Assembly (NCBI GenBank): GCA_002721895.1
Contig: PBLV01000037.1
Span: 1-39,375 of the forward strand
DNA: 39,375 bases
Direction: 5' to 3'
DNA from: Verrucomicrobiales bacterium
Lineage (GTDB): Bacteria; Verrucomicrobiota; Verrucomicrobiae; Limisphaerales; UBA1100
A model generated the notes under the pieces. It was not told the DNA's origin and did no database searches. It saw only the letters and a program-made list of their open reading frames with translations. Of this stretch, positions 1-8,208 are shown in pieces. How positions within the stretch are numbered: the stretch's first letter is position 1; every line of letters begins with the position of its first letter. A program made the translations under genes and the position numbers.

Positions 1-468
1 AACGCACAGCGCCCGCGTATCGGCCACGTGCTGTGTGCGGGCATCCGGGAAATTATGCTTTAATGCCCGGTCCAAAAGGCAGAGCGACGACAAATGCGCG
101 ATGGGCACCACCTGCAACGCCGCCACCAGCGTCGCGGAGAAATCCGTGTGCATGGGGCCGGCCGATTTCTTTTTGGCCAGCAACGCCTCGCGCGCTTTCG
201 CCGCCAGCGCCTTCACCACTTTGTCGACAGCCGTCTCCTCCTCCTTGACCAAAAACGTCGCGAACCACTCGCGGTTGGCCGGCTCTCCCAGCCATCCTTT
301 CGCTAATAGCTCCGCCGACAGCCACGACAACGGCGCGTGGTCACGGAGGGTCGCCGAAAGCTCCAGCAACTTACGCGCGTCACCGCGTTTCAACTCGCGG
401 CCGAGCGTCTTGATCTGTTCCGCCAACGGCAGGGCGGCAAATTCATCACGCGACAATTCCTTCGGCAT
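1..468 (-). CDS. Hypothetical protein, C-terminus cut by window edge
   Basis: An open frame of 156 codons runs from an ATG at 468 to the left edge without a stop, so the C-terminus is missing. The visible part begins MPKELSRDEFAALPLAEQIK and looks almost wholly alpha-helical, rich in Leu, Ala, Lys and Glu, with no signal peptide or membrane segment. I do not recognise the family; helical-repeat scaffolding is possible but is only a guess. It is divergent from the PQQ-like gene at 610. A promoter-like TTGTGC / 17 nt / TAGAAT lies upstream and would give a leader of about 45 nt, longer than for its neighbours. Codon use resembles the neighbouring genes, which supports it being real. Confidence 0.7.
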   Translation of the reverse strand, partial: MPKELSRDEFAALPLAEQIKTLGRELKRGDARKLLELSATLRDHAPLSWLSAELLAKGWLGEPANREWFATFLVKEEETAVDKVVKALAAKAREALLAKKKSAGPMHTDFSATLVAALQVVPIAHLSSLCLLDRALKHNFPDARTQHVADTRALCV

Positions 469-520
469 ATCTCATCCGCTCACAAGCCCAGCGCGTCGGG
501 AAGTGGGCTTGCGTTCGCCG

Positions 521-549
521 ATTCTACAAATTCCCCCGCTCCAGCACAA
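521..549 (-). promoter_or_regulatory. Promoter candidate for the left-edge gene
   Basis: On the minus strand TTGTGC (549-544) is followed by a 17-nt spacer and TAGAAT (526-521), close to the sigma-70 consensus. It lies about 52 nt before the ATG at 468. It is back to back with the candidate promoter of the gene at 610. Confidence 0.45.
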
Positions 550-575
550 CCCCTTCCATGCGTGGAAAATGAGGC

Positions 576-603
576 TTGGCCTGTCGCGTTCACCGGTCAC
601 ACT
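576..603 (+). promoter_or_regulatory. Promoter candidate ending 6 nt before the PQQ-like gene
   Basis: TTGGCC (576-581), 16-nt spacer, CACACT (598-603), then 6 nt to the ATG at 610. There is no Shine-Dalgarno sequence. Transcription would begin at or next to the start codon. Confidence 0.35.
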
Positions 604-609
604 GGCCGC

Positions 610-1950
610 ATGCGCTGGCTTCTTTTGGGTTTGATCTCAAGCAACGTGTTGCACGCAGCCGATTGGCCCCAATGGCTGGGACCGCAGCGGGATGCGGTGT
701 GGCGTGAAGATGGCATTCTCGAAAAATTTCCGAAGAACGGGCCGAAGCTACGGTGGAAGGCTCCCTTGGGCGGCGGGTATTCAGGGCCGGCGGTAGCCAA
801 TGGCCGGGTATTTGTGATGGACCGCGTGGCAACCCCGATTGATCCGGCCAAGGCCAAGGTGCTGCATGAGGGACCGACTCCGCGCAATCCGAATTTTCTT
901 CGCAAATTATTTCCCGGTAAGGAACGGTTGGTATGCTTGGAGGAAGCGACTGGACGCGTGTTATGGACGCGCGAGTGGGATTGTCCGTACACGACGGTGG
1001 CCACCTATGCCATCGGCCCGCGTGCCACGCCCACAGTAGAGGATGGCCACGTGTATGCGCTGGGCGCCGAGGGGCATCTTTTTTGTTTTGCTGCCAAGGA
1101 TGGCCAAACGATTTGGCATAAGGATTTTAAACAAGCCTATGGGCTGGCCATTCCGGAATGGGGCACCGCGGCGCATCCGTTGGTGGATGGCGACCGGCTG
1201 ATTTGCGTGGTGGGCGGCCGAGGCACCACGTGCGTGGCGTTTGACAAACGTACGGGCAAGGAACTGTGGCGGGCGCTGACCAGTCGGCAGCCGGGCTATT
1301 GCCCGCCGATCATCCACACGCTGGGCTGCCGGCGGCAGTTGATCATCTGGCACGGAGACGCCGTGGAGGCGCTCAACCCGCAAACCGGCAAGCGTTACTG
1401 GAGCGTGCCAGTGAAGCCCACCTTCGGAATGTCCATCGGCCACCCGGTGGCGGAGGGTAACCGGTTATTTGTAATGAGCTTCAACAATGTGTCCGCGGCG
1501 ATTGATGTGGCAGCCGACGGCCAATCGGCCAAGCTCGCTTGGCGCGGCAATACCCGGCGCGGGGTGGGTGGCGTGCATAACACCGCCTTCCTTGCCGACG
1601 GCCACCTGTACGCCTGCGGCAATGGCGGCCGCTACACTTGCGCGCGTCTTTCCGATGGCGAATGGACATGGAGCACCTTCGCTCCTTCCGGCGGCGAACG
1701 CCCGGCCAGCTGGGGCAACGTGTTCACCGTGCGGCAGGCGGACCGCTTTTTTCTGGCCACCGATTTCGGCGAACTGATCATCGCACGCCTCAGCCCCAAG
1801 GGTTACGAGGAGATCAGCCGCGCCCGACTGATCGAGCCCACCCACCAGGTCGGCCGCCGTCGCCTTGTCTGGTCCCACCCCGCCTTCGCCAACCGCAGCG
1901 TGTATCTACGCAACGACAAGGAAATCCGCTGCTACAGCTTGGCGAAATAG
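610..1950 (+). CDS. Secreted PQQ-type beta-propeller repeat protein
   Basis: 446 residues from the ATG at 610. The frame is open further upstream, but this start gives a clean signal peptide (MRWLLLGLISSNVLHA, cleavage before ADWPQW). The mature N-terminus ADWPQWLGPQRDAV is the hallmark opening of secreted PQQ-like propellers common in Planctomycetes and Verrucomicrobia. Repeats with the pattern AxDGxxxW, such as LFCFAAKDGQTIWHKDF, RTGKELW and PQTGKRYWSV, recur along the protein as blades. No dehydrogenase catalytic signature is evident, so it is more likely a binding or scaffold propeller than a quinoprotein enzyme. It probably acts in the periplasm. The next gene is in the same direction 35 nt away, but each has its own promoter-like sequence. 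Confidence 0.85.
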   Translation: MRWLLLGLISSNVLHAADWPQWLGPQRDAVWREDGILEKFPKNGPKLRWKAPLGGGYSGPAVANGRVFVMDRVATPIDPAKAKVLHEGPTPRNPNFLRKLFPGKERLVCLEEATGRVLWTREWDCPYTTVATYAIGPRATPTVEDGHVYALGAEGHLFCFAAKDGQTIWHKDFKQAYGLAIPEWGTAAHPLVDGDRLICVVGGRGTTCVAFDKRTGKELWRALTSRQPGYCPPIIHTLGCRRQLIIWHGDAVEALNPQTGKRYWSVPVKPTFGMSIGHPVAEGNRLFVMSFNNVSAAIDVAADGQSAKLAWRGNTRRGVGGVHNTAFLADGHLYACGNGGRYTCARLSDGEWTWSTFAPSGGERPASWGNVFTVRQADRFFLATDFGELIIARLSPKGYEEISRARLIEPTHQVGRRRLVWSHPAFANRSVYLRNDKEIRCYSLAK

Positions 1951-1979
1951 TTGCGCCCATTCCATGGCCTCGCCACACT
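1951..1979 (+). promoter_or_regulatory. Promoter candidate ending 6 nt before the hydrolase gene
   Basis: TTGCGC (1951-1956), 17-nt spacer, CACACT (1974-1979), then 6 nt to the ATG at 1986. The last stretch (CACACTG, three C/G bases, GC, ATG) nearly copies the one before the ATG at 610. No Shine-Dalgarno site is visible. Confidence 0.4.
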
Positions 1980-1985
1980 GCGGGC

Positions 1986-3884
1986 ATGTTCCGTTTACTG
2001 TTATTGTTCAGCCTGTTGATCGTTGATGCGCGGGCTGAGCTGCGGGTATTGCCCAAGGATTTCAACGCGGACAAGGAGCAGCAAATGATGCGCGCCTATC
2101 TGCGCCAGCAGGTGCACGCGGCGATGGATGCGCGGCTGAAGGAACTGGAGGAGGCATTGCAAAGCCCCGCGGCGCTAGCGGCCTATCAGGGGAAGCGAAA
2201 GATTTTCCTGCGACGGGCGCTGGGTGAAATGCCAGCACGCACCCCGCTCAAGGCGCGCGTAACGGGCATGTTGCGCGAGGAAGGGTTCAGCATCGAAAAG
2301 GTGCTCTTCGAAAGCCGGCCGGGGTTTTACGTGACGGCGAATGTCTACCGGCCCGCGGGCAAGGGGCCGTTCCCGGCGGTGCTGCATCCGTGCGGTCACT
2401 CGGCCAACGGCAAGGCGTACCGGGAATATCAAAAGGCCAACCGCCTGCTCGCGCGGCACGGGTTTGTGGTATTGTGCTACGACCCCATCGGCCAGGGCGA
2501 ACGGCGCCAGTTGATCAACGCCGACGGGCGGTTGCCGCTACGGCCCACAAGCGAGCACGCCGTGCTGGGGCCGGCGCCGATCTTGTTGGGTGGCGGTCTG
2601 GGCCGTTGGATGGTGTGGGACGCCGTGCGTGCGCTGGATTATCTCGCCGGCCGGCCGGAGGTGGATGCCAAGCGGCTCGGTTGCATGGGCAACTCCGGCG
2701 GCGGCAACTTGACGAGTTTTTTGATGGCGTACGATGATCGCATCGTGGCCGCCGCGCCGGGATGTTTCATAACCACGCACCGGCGTAAGAATGAAAAACC
2801 CGGCCCGGGCGATGCGGAGCAGAATCTCTTCGCGCAGATCCGAGAGGGATTTGATCATCCGGACTTTATTCTGACACGCGCACCCAAGCCCACACTCATT
2901 TTGGCCGCCACACAGGATTTCGTGCCCATCGAGGGAACATGGGAAGCCTTTCGCCAAGCGCAACGAGCGTACACGGTATTTGGCCTGCCCGAGCGAATCG
3001 CTTTGATTGAGGTCAACGAAAAGCATGGTTTCAGTCGGCGACTGCGCGAGGGGGCCGCTCGTTTTTTTGTGCGCTGGCTGCAGGGTCGCCACCTGGAAAT
3101 CATCGAACCGGAAAATGTGCCCGTGCGTGCCGAGGCCGACCTGTGGGCCACGCCTGATGGACAAGTGTTGAGGCTAAAGAATGCTCGGTCTATTTTCGAC
3201 TGGTTTAAGGCTGACGCCAGGCAACTCGCCGTCCAGCACAAGCCGCTTACTCGTGAGCGCCTACGCGCGATCACCGGCATTCGCGCGCCGAAGGATTTGC
3301 CCATAGCCAAAGTCACAGAGCGTCTTCGCGAAGGCCTGCCCCAGCCGCTTATTTTTACACCCGAAACCGGCATCTCCCTGCCCGCGCTCTACTGGCCGCA
3401 AGGCAAACAAACGCCCATCTTGATCACCCCCGCTGACGGCCTCAAAACCGTATTCCCCCAAATCGCCAAGCTACAGGCAGACGGGCATCCCGTGCTGGCT
3501 GTAGACCTTCGGGATCTTGGCGAAACTGCCACGCGGAACTGGCGCTTTTACGGCGCGGACTGGTACATCGGCTACCTCCTCGGTCACTCATTCCTCGCCA
3601 TGCGTACCGAGGATATCTTCACCTGTGCCCACTGGCTGGCCCAAGCACACTACACAAAATCAATCCATCTCATCGCCCATGGCGAAACCGTCACTGCCGC
3701 GCAACACGCCGCTGCGCTGGAGCCGAAGCTCATTTCCAAGATCACCCTTGCAAATCCATCCCCCGACTGGCAATCCCTCCTCACCCATCGCCAAGCCAAC
3801 CGGTATCTACACACCGTACATCCCCGAGCGCTGCGGTACTACGATCTGCCAGATCTCAAAAAGCTCCAGGCGGGCGGAAATTGA
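1986..3884 (+). CDS. Secreted alpha/beta hydrolase, acetylxylan-esterase-like, with degenerate second domain
   Basis: 632 residues from the ATG at 1986, which gives the signal peptide MFRLLLLFSLLIVDARA; longer readings run through the previous gene in another frame. The first domain (about 100-370) is an alpha/beta hydrolase of the acetylxylan esterase / dienelactone hydrolase type: nucleophile elbow GNSGGG with Ser237, acid Asp311 (ATQDFVPI) and His347 (NEKHGF). Such enzymes remove acyl groups from polysaccharides or related esters; the substrate here is unknown. The second part (about 440-630) again looks hydrolase-like (VDLRDLGET, then IHLIAHGET), but the elbow is AHGET with no serine, so it is probably inactive. 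The gene probably contributes to extracellular carbohydrate breakdown. Confidence 0.82.
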   Translation: MFRLLLLFSLLIVDARAELRVLPKDFNADKEQQMMRAYLRQQVHAAMDARLKELEEALQSPAALAAYQGKRKIFLRRALGEMPARTPLKARVTGMLREEGFSIEKVLFESRPGFYVTANVYRPAGKGPFPAVLHPCGHSANGKAYREYQKANRLLARHGFVVLCYDPIGQGERRQLINADGRLPLRPTSEHAVLGPAPILLGGGLGRWMVWDAVRALDYLAGRPEVDAKRLGCMGNSGGGNLTSFLMAYDDRIVAAAPGCFITTHRRKNEKPGPGDAEQNLFAQIREGFDHPDFILTRAPKPTLILAATQDFVPIEGTWEAFRQAQRAYTVFGLPERIALIEVNEKHGFSRRLREGAARFFVRWLQGRHLEIIEPENVPVRAEADLWATPDGQVLRLKNARSIFDWFKADARQLAVQHKPLTRERLRAITGIRAPKDLPIAKVTERLREGLPQPLIFTPETGISLPALYWPQGKQTPILITPADGLKTVFPQIAKLQADGHPVLAVDLRDLGETATRNWRFYGADWYIGYLLGHSFLAMRTEDIFTCAHWLAQAHYTKSIHLIAHGETVTAAQHAAALEPKLISKITLANPSPDWQSLLTHRQANRYLHTVHPRALRYYDLPDLKKLQAGGN

Positions 3885-3889
3885 TCAAT

Positions 3890-3925
3890 CGTACTCGTAC
3901 TCAATCATCATCGATTAGGAGTACG
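3890..3925 (+). repeat. Inverted repeat / stem-loop after the hydrolase gene
   Basis: CGTACTC occurs twice in overlap (3890-3896 and 3896-3902) and its reverse complement GAGTACG is at 3919-3925. Inside lie AATC (3903-3906) and GATT (3913-3916), so the arms can pair over 11 bp with a 2-nt bulge. No T-tract follows, so it is not a typical intrinsic terminator. It may be a dispersed repeat or an mRNA 3' end structure. Confidence 0.5.
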
Positions 3926-3967
3926 GGGAGGGGGTGTGATTACGAGAATTGGCGTTTGCCAATTTCA

Positions 3968-3996
3968 TTGCCAAGGCAGGTGGCGCGCGGCAACCT
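3968..3996 (+). promoter_or_regulatory. Promoter candidate ending 6 nt before the RidA-like gene
   Basis: TTGCCA (3968-3973), five of six matches to TTGACA, a 17-nt spacer, then CAACCT (3991-3996), followed by 6 nt to the ATG at 4003. It supports that ATG over the upstream in-frame alternative at 3949. Confidence 0.4.
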
Positions 3997-4002
3997 TCCC
4001 GC

Positions 4003-4446
4003 ATGAATCCCGAGGACAAGGCGAAGGAACTGGGCGTTGAATTCACCAAACAGGAACCCGGTTACTTGAATCTCTGCATTCGCAGCGGCAACCTGCTCAT
4101 CACCAGCGGCCACACCAGCACCGCCACCGGCGTGCTCGGCGCCGGCTTGTCCGTCGAGGATGGCTACGCCGCCGCCAAGGATTGCGCGCAAAAGATTCTC
4201 AACTCCGTCCACAACGCGCACGGTACCATCAACGGGCTCAAGGTCATCAAGCTCCTCGGCTGCGTTTACTCCGCTCCCGACTTCACCGACCAACACCTCG
4301 TCATCAACGGCGCCAGCGATCTGCTCCACGAGATTTACGGCAAGGACGGAGACGGCTACCACGCCCGCAGCGCCCTCGGCTTCGCCGCCCTCCCCACCGG
4401 CGCCGCCGTGGAAGTGGAGGCGATTTTTGAGATTGTGGAGGCATAA
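4003..4446 (+). CDS. RidA/YjgF/YER057c/UK114-family protein
   Basis: 147 residues. The C-terminal signature RSALGFAALPTGAAVEVEAI matches the RidA family, including the arginine that holds the carboxylate of 2-aminoacrylate in true RidA and the distal glutamate of the VEVEAI strand. RidA proteins are small cytosolic trimers that hydrolyse reactive enamine/imine intermediates released by PLP enzymes. The N-terminal form (NPEDKAKELGVEF, GYLNLCIRSGNLLITSGH) fits the longer Atu1372-like subgroup rather than canonical RidA, so its substrate is uncertain. The start at 4003 is favoured by the family's usual length and the promoter spacing. It lies just upstream of the SMP-30-like gene and may be cotranscribed with it. 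Confidence 0.88.
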   Translation: MNPEDKAKELGVEFTKQEPGYLNLCIRSGNLLITSGHTSTATGVLGAGLSVEDGYAAAKDCAQKILNSVHNAHGTINGLKVIKLLGCVYSAPDFTDQHLVINGASDLLHEIYGKDGDGYHARSALGFAALPTGAAVEVEAIFEIVEA

Positions 4447-4458
4447 ACGTTGAGACCC

Positions 4459-5484
4459 ATGAAACTCTTTTCGAACAGAATCGAAATTAGGACAGCGAAC
4501 CCATCCAGTCTCTTTTTAGCCGTCTGGCTGATGGGTGCGCTGGGGCTGGGAGCCGCGGTGTTCAAGCCGCAGGCCCAGGATGCCATCACGCCAAAGAACA
4601 TCGCCATGGATATGGTTTGGGCGGAGGGAAAATTCACGGAAGGCCCCACGCTCGGCCCAAAGGGGGTGATATTTTTCTCAGATATTGGAAATCGGACGAT
4701 GCGTTTTGACCCGGCCACGGGCAAGACGACTGTGTTCCGCCCAGAGAGCGGCAAGTCAAACGGCTTGATGATGGATCGCAAGGGCCGGCTTGTGGCCTGC
4801 GAGGGTGCGCATGGCGGAGGCCGACGCGTGAGCTTGACCACTATGGATGGCAAAACCCGCACGCTGGTCGACCGCTGGATGGGCAAGCGGTTCAATTCGC
4901 CCAACGACTTGGCGATTGATGGGAAGGACCGGATTTATTTCACCGACCCACGCTACGGTGGCGGCGATGACCGGGAGCTGGATTTTGAAGGGATTTTTCT
5001 CATCACCGGGAAAAATGTCGTGTTGGCTACAAAAGACATTCAACGGCCCAACGGAATTCTCGTGTCCCTCGATGGACAGCATGTTTTCGCGGCGGACAAC
5101 CACAGCGATCCCCAAAAAAACCACCACCTTGTCCGGTTCAACGTGCAAAAAGATGGAACCTTGGTGAACAAGAAAATCCTTTTTGATTTTGGCCCCAATC
5201 GCCGGGGAATAGACGGGATGACCATGGACACCAAGGGAAACCTGTATGCCACCGCGGGACGAGAGAAGCATGCGGGTATTTATGTGTTCTCTCCCGCAGG
5301 CGAACACCTTGCCTTTATCCCCACTCCGGGGCCACCGACCAATTGCGTCTTTGGCGGCGGGAAGGAAAAGAACGTGCTTTATATCACCGCTCAAGCGCCT
5401 CCGGTGAAGGGTGGAAAACGTCCGTGGGCCTTGTTTCGCACCAAGCTGAAGACAACGGGTCTACACATTTACCCCTCCAAATAG
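4459..5484 (+). CDS. SMP-30/gluconolactonase-like calcium-dependent hydrolase
   Basis: 341 residues from the ATG at 4459; an in-frame TTG at 4450 is possible. A hydrophobic segment at about 17-35 (SLFLAVWLMGALGLGAAVF) suggests a signal peptide or anchor, so it is probably exported. The rest is an SMP-30 six-bladed propeller with expected metal or active-site positions: Glu61 (TEGPT), Asn149 (NSPNDLA), Asn198 (RPNGI) and Asp252 (GIDGMTMD). Family members hydrolyse sugar lactones or other small lactones. The 12-nt gap after the RidA-like gene and lack of its own promoter suggest a two-gene operon. Substrate cannot be deduced. Confidence 0.85.
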   Translation: MKLFSNRIEIRTANPSSLFLAVWLMGALGLGAAVFKPQAQDAITPKNIAMDMVWAEGKFTEGPTLGPKGVIFFSDIGNRTMRFDPATGKTTVFRPESGKSNGLMMDRKGRLVACEGAHGGGRRVSLTTMDGKTRTLVDRWMGKRFNSPNDLAIDGKDRIYFTDPRYGGGDDRELDFEGIFLITGKNVVLATKDIQRPNGILVSLDGQHVFAADNHSDPQKNHHLVRFNVQKDGTLVNKKILFDFGPNRRGIDGMTMDTKGNLYATAGREKHAGIYVFSPAGEHLAFIPTPGPPTNCVFGGGKEKNVLYITAQAPPVKGGKRPWALFRTKLKTTGLHIYPSK

Positions 5485-5551
5485 CCCGGTCGCGGCCACC
5501 ATCAAGGCGTAGCTGGGGATAGGCTGTCGGTGAGCGGCGAGCACGGAGGCT

Positions 5552-7123
5552 TTAAACAATGCCCGAGCTAATCTCGATGCCTTGGAACCACATTTCCAAC
5601 TGCTGCGGATTGGTGCAGTTGTCCATCGCGATTTCCTTGCTGATGCGGCCATCGTTCACGAGGTTGTACATGCACTTGTTGAAGCTCAGCATGCCGTCGT
5701 CCTCGCTGACGTCGATGCAGGCGGGAAGCTTGTTCAACTCGCCGTCAAAGATCTTCTGCTTAATCAGTGGCGTGCCGATCATGATTTCCTGAGCGGGCAC
5801 CATGCCGCCATCGAGCGTGGGGCACATGCGCTGAGCAACGGCGCCGACAATGACCTCACTATATTTCTTGCGCTGCATCTCACGCTCTTCCTCAGGGAAA
5901 AAGTCGAGCAAACGGCCGGGCACTGAGGCTGCTGTCCGAGTGTGAACAGTGGACAACACCATCGCACCAGTGTCCGCCGCCCGCATGGCCGCACCGATGG
6001 AGGTGGCGTCCCGCATCTCACCCACGAGGACCATGTCTGGATCCTGCCGGAGAGCACTTTTCAATGCGCGCTGAAAGGTCATCGTGTCCAAGCCCACCTC
6101 GCGCTGCTCGATGACGCACTGATCGTCGTCGAACATCATCTCAACCGGATCCTCAATAGTGACGATGTGCTTCCGGAAATTCTTGTTCAAGTGCATGACC
6201 ATCGCGGCCATGGTGGTGGACTTGCCCGATCCGGTGATACCGGCCAGCAACGTCAGCCCGCGCTTGGCCTCCGAGAGTTTCAGGCAGATCGGGTTGATAC
6301 CCAGTTTCTCAATGGGCGGAAGGTCATTCTTAATGTACCGCATGGCCATCGCCCACTTGCTGCATTGCGAGAAGACGTTGACGCGGAAACGGCCAAATTT
6401 TGGATTGAAGTAAGAAAAATCTACCTCGCGGTCCTTTTTAAAATCCTCCACGAAGTGCTCAGGACACATGCTGAAGATGACCTTCTCAATCCACTTGCGG
6501 GTGGGCATCGGAAAATCCCGGTCGCGCAAACCACGGCTCATCCGGAAATGGATATAGGTGTCCTCCTTGATGTGAAGGTCGGCCACATCCTCATTGACGG
6601 CATCCTGCAAAACCATGTCAAACAAGCGCAGATCTTCATCCTCGATGGACATGTCCGGCTCGATACCCTCGGAAGTAAGCAGCAGACCTGCGGGAAACCG
6701 AAGACTGATGTCCTCCTCATCGCGCAACGTGACCCCGCCGTTGGGATCGCGCTCGCGATTGATCAAGTCCATGTTTGCCGGCGGTTGCTCCTTGGCCGGT
6801 ACCTCGGCGGGTGCCCCCACCTCCTCGACCGATGTCTGGGCAACATCCGGATCAGCGGCGGGCGGCGCACTATCAGTGGGAGGAGCCTCTGGAACGGGTG
6901 CCGGAGTTGCCGGGGGAGCCTCCACAACCGCGGTCGCCGGCGGCTGTTCCGCCACCTCGGGCGGCGCGGGACTTGGCGGCGGAGCCACGGCCGCACTGGG
7001 CGAAGGCGGAGGTGCCATCGCCCCCGGACTGGAGGGAGGCGCGGCGGCCACGGCAGGCTGCGCATAAGCTTCCTCGGCCTGATATGCAGCCGGAGCCTCG
7101 GCGGGTGTCGGTGGTGGTTCCAT
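5552..7123 (-). CDS. PilT/PilU-family type IV pilus ATPase with Pro/Ala-rich N-terminal extension
   Basis: 523 residues. Residues 1 to about 118 are strongly Pro/Ala-rich and low complexity. From about 160 comes a normal PilT-type protein: N-terminal PAS-like half (DLHIKED at 182-188), Walker A GITGSGKST (295-303), Asp box TIEDPVE (322-328), Walker B DPDMVLVGEM (361-370) and His box STVHT (391-395). PilT ATPases are hexameric cytoplasmic motors that depolymerise the pilus and power twitching. The C-terminal part (DGMLSFNKCMYNLVNDGRI) resembles PilT/PilU. The extension is unlike typical PilT (about 350 residues) and could be a flexible tether. It is the last gene of the coaD-fabH run after a 68-bp gap and may have its own promoter. 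PilT versus PilU cannot be settled. Confidence 0.9.
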   Translation of the reverse strand: MEPPPTPAEAPAAYQAEEAYAQPAVAAAPPSSPGAMAPPPSPSAAVAPPPSPAPPEVAEQPPATAVVEAPPATPAPVPEAPPTDSAPPAADPDVAQTSVEEVGAPAEVPAKEQPPANMDLINRERDPNGGVTLRDEEDISLRFPAGLLLTSEGIEPDMSIEDEDLRLFDMVLQDAVNEDVADLHIKEDTYIHFRMSRGLRDRDFPMPTRKWIEKVIFSMCPEHFVEDFKKDREVDFSYFNPKFGRFRVNVFSQCSKWAMAMRYIKNDLPPIEKLGINPICLKLSEAKRGLTLLAGITGSGKSTTMAAMVMHLNKNFRKHIVTIEDPVEMMFDDDQCVIEQREVGLDTMTFQRALKSALRQDPDMVLVGEMRDATSIGAAMRAADTGAMVLSTVHTRTAASVPGRLLDFFPEEEREMQRKKYSEVIVGAVAQRMCPTLDGGMVPAQEIMIGTPLIKQKIFDGELNKLPACIDVSEDDGMLSFNKCMYNLVNDGRISKEIAMDNCTNPQQLEMWFQGIEISSGIV

Positions 7124-7191
7124 GTCTTGTCAGACCCTACGGTCTAATCCGACATTTTGCCAGCTTGTTTCAACAAAAAGGCCAGCCTAAG

Positions 7192-8181
7192 TCACCACTC
7201 CAGCACCGTCGCACCCCAAGTCAATCCGGCCCCAAAGGCGACAATGAGGATCAGGTCGCCTCGCTCAATGTGGCCGGCGGTCAGAGCCTCGTCCAGAGCC
7301 ACGGCCACACTGGCGGCAGAGGTGTTGCCGTATTTTTGAAGGTTTACGAAAACTTGACCCTCCGTCGCTCCCAGCCGGTCGCCCACGGCGCTGATGATTC
7401 GCTGGTTGGCTTGGTGGGGGATGATGCATTTAATGTCTTCGATACCCACCCCGGCACGCTCAAGCACTTCCTTGGCAGCGGCGGTCATGGCGGTAACGGC
7501 GTTTTTGTAGACCTCCTTGCCTTCCATTTTCAGGAAATGGAAACGGTCGTTCACCGAGTCCACGGTGGCGGGTTGCCGACACCCTCCGCCGGGCATGGCC
7601 AAGATATCGGCCTTGCCGCCGTCACTGCCCAGTCGCGTGGCCAGCACCCCGCGTGAACCCGCGCGCCGTTGCAAGACAGCCGCGCCCGCGCCATCCCCAA
7701 ACAGGACGCAAGTGTTGCGGTCTTTCCAGTCGATGATTGATGAGAGTTTCTCCGCACCAATGATCAGGACATTTGCATATGTGCCGCTCTCCACGAATTG
7801 GCGGCCAATCTCCAGCGCGTAGAGAAAACCGGTGCAGGCCGCCTCCAAGTCAAAGGCAGCGGCACGCGCCGCACCCAATTCCTGTTGAACGAGGCATGCC
7901 GTGGCGGGAAATGGCATATCCGGCGTGATGGTTGCCACGATCACCAAGTCCAAGTCGGCGGCGTCAAGGCCCGCGCGTTCCAACGCGATGCGTCCGGCTG
8001 CCGTGGCCATGGTGGAGGTGTGCTCTCCGTCCGCTGCCATGCGCCGCTCTTTGATGCCTGTCCGCGTGGTGATCCAGTCGTCAGAGGTCTCGACGATCTT
8101 CTCGAGATCAGCGTTGGCGAGCACGCGCTCAGGCACGTACGAACCGATGCCAGTGATGGCACAACCCTCAGCCATGGGCAT
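7192..8181 (-). CDS. fabH: Beta-ketoacyl-ACP synthase III
   Basis: 329 residues, the usual FabH length. The catalytic triad is visible: Cys116 (LEAACTGF), His256 (IIPHQANQR) and Asn286 (YGNTSAAS). The N-terminal SYVPERVLAN and DDWITTRTGI stretches are classic KAS III. It condenses acetyl- or branched-chain acyl-CoA with malonyl-ACP to begin type II fatty acid synthesis in the cytosol. It follows rpmF by 27 nt. In many bacteria plsX sits between rpmF and fabH; here it is absent. An alternative start is the ATG two codons later (MAEGCA). Confidence 0.95.
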   Translation of the reverse strand: MPMAEGCAITGIGSYVPERVLANADLEKIVETSDDWITTRTGIKERRMAADGEHTSTMATAAGRIALERAGLDAADLDLVIVATITPDMPFPATACLVQQELGAARAAAFDLEAACTGFLYALEIGRQFVESGTYANVLIIGAEKLSSIIDWKDRNTCVLFGDGAGAAVLQRRAGSRGVLATRLGSDGGKADILAMPGGGCRQPATVDSVNDRFHFLKMEGKEVYKNAVTAMTAAAKEVLERAGVGIEDIKCIIPHQANQRIISAVGDRLGATEGQVFVNLQKYGNTSAASVAVALDEALTAGHIERGDLILIVAFGAGLTWGATVLEW

Positions 8182-8208
8182 CCGAAGCAGAGTCTAGAAC
8201 GCGGCCGG

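Noticed and set aside
4450..4458. TTG start for the SMP-30-like gene
   Set aside because: ATG at 4459 gives the same protein minus three residues and is the simpler start; neither has a clear ribosome site.
5942..7147. Plus-strand frame of about 400 codons
   Set aside because: Antisense to the PilT-family gene, whose Walker and His motifs are clear; the reading is a shadow.
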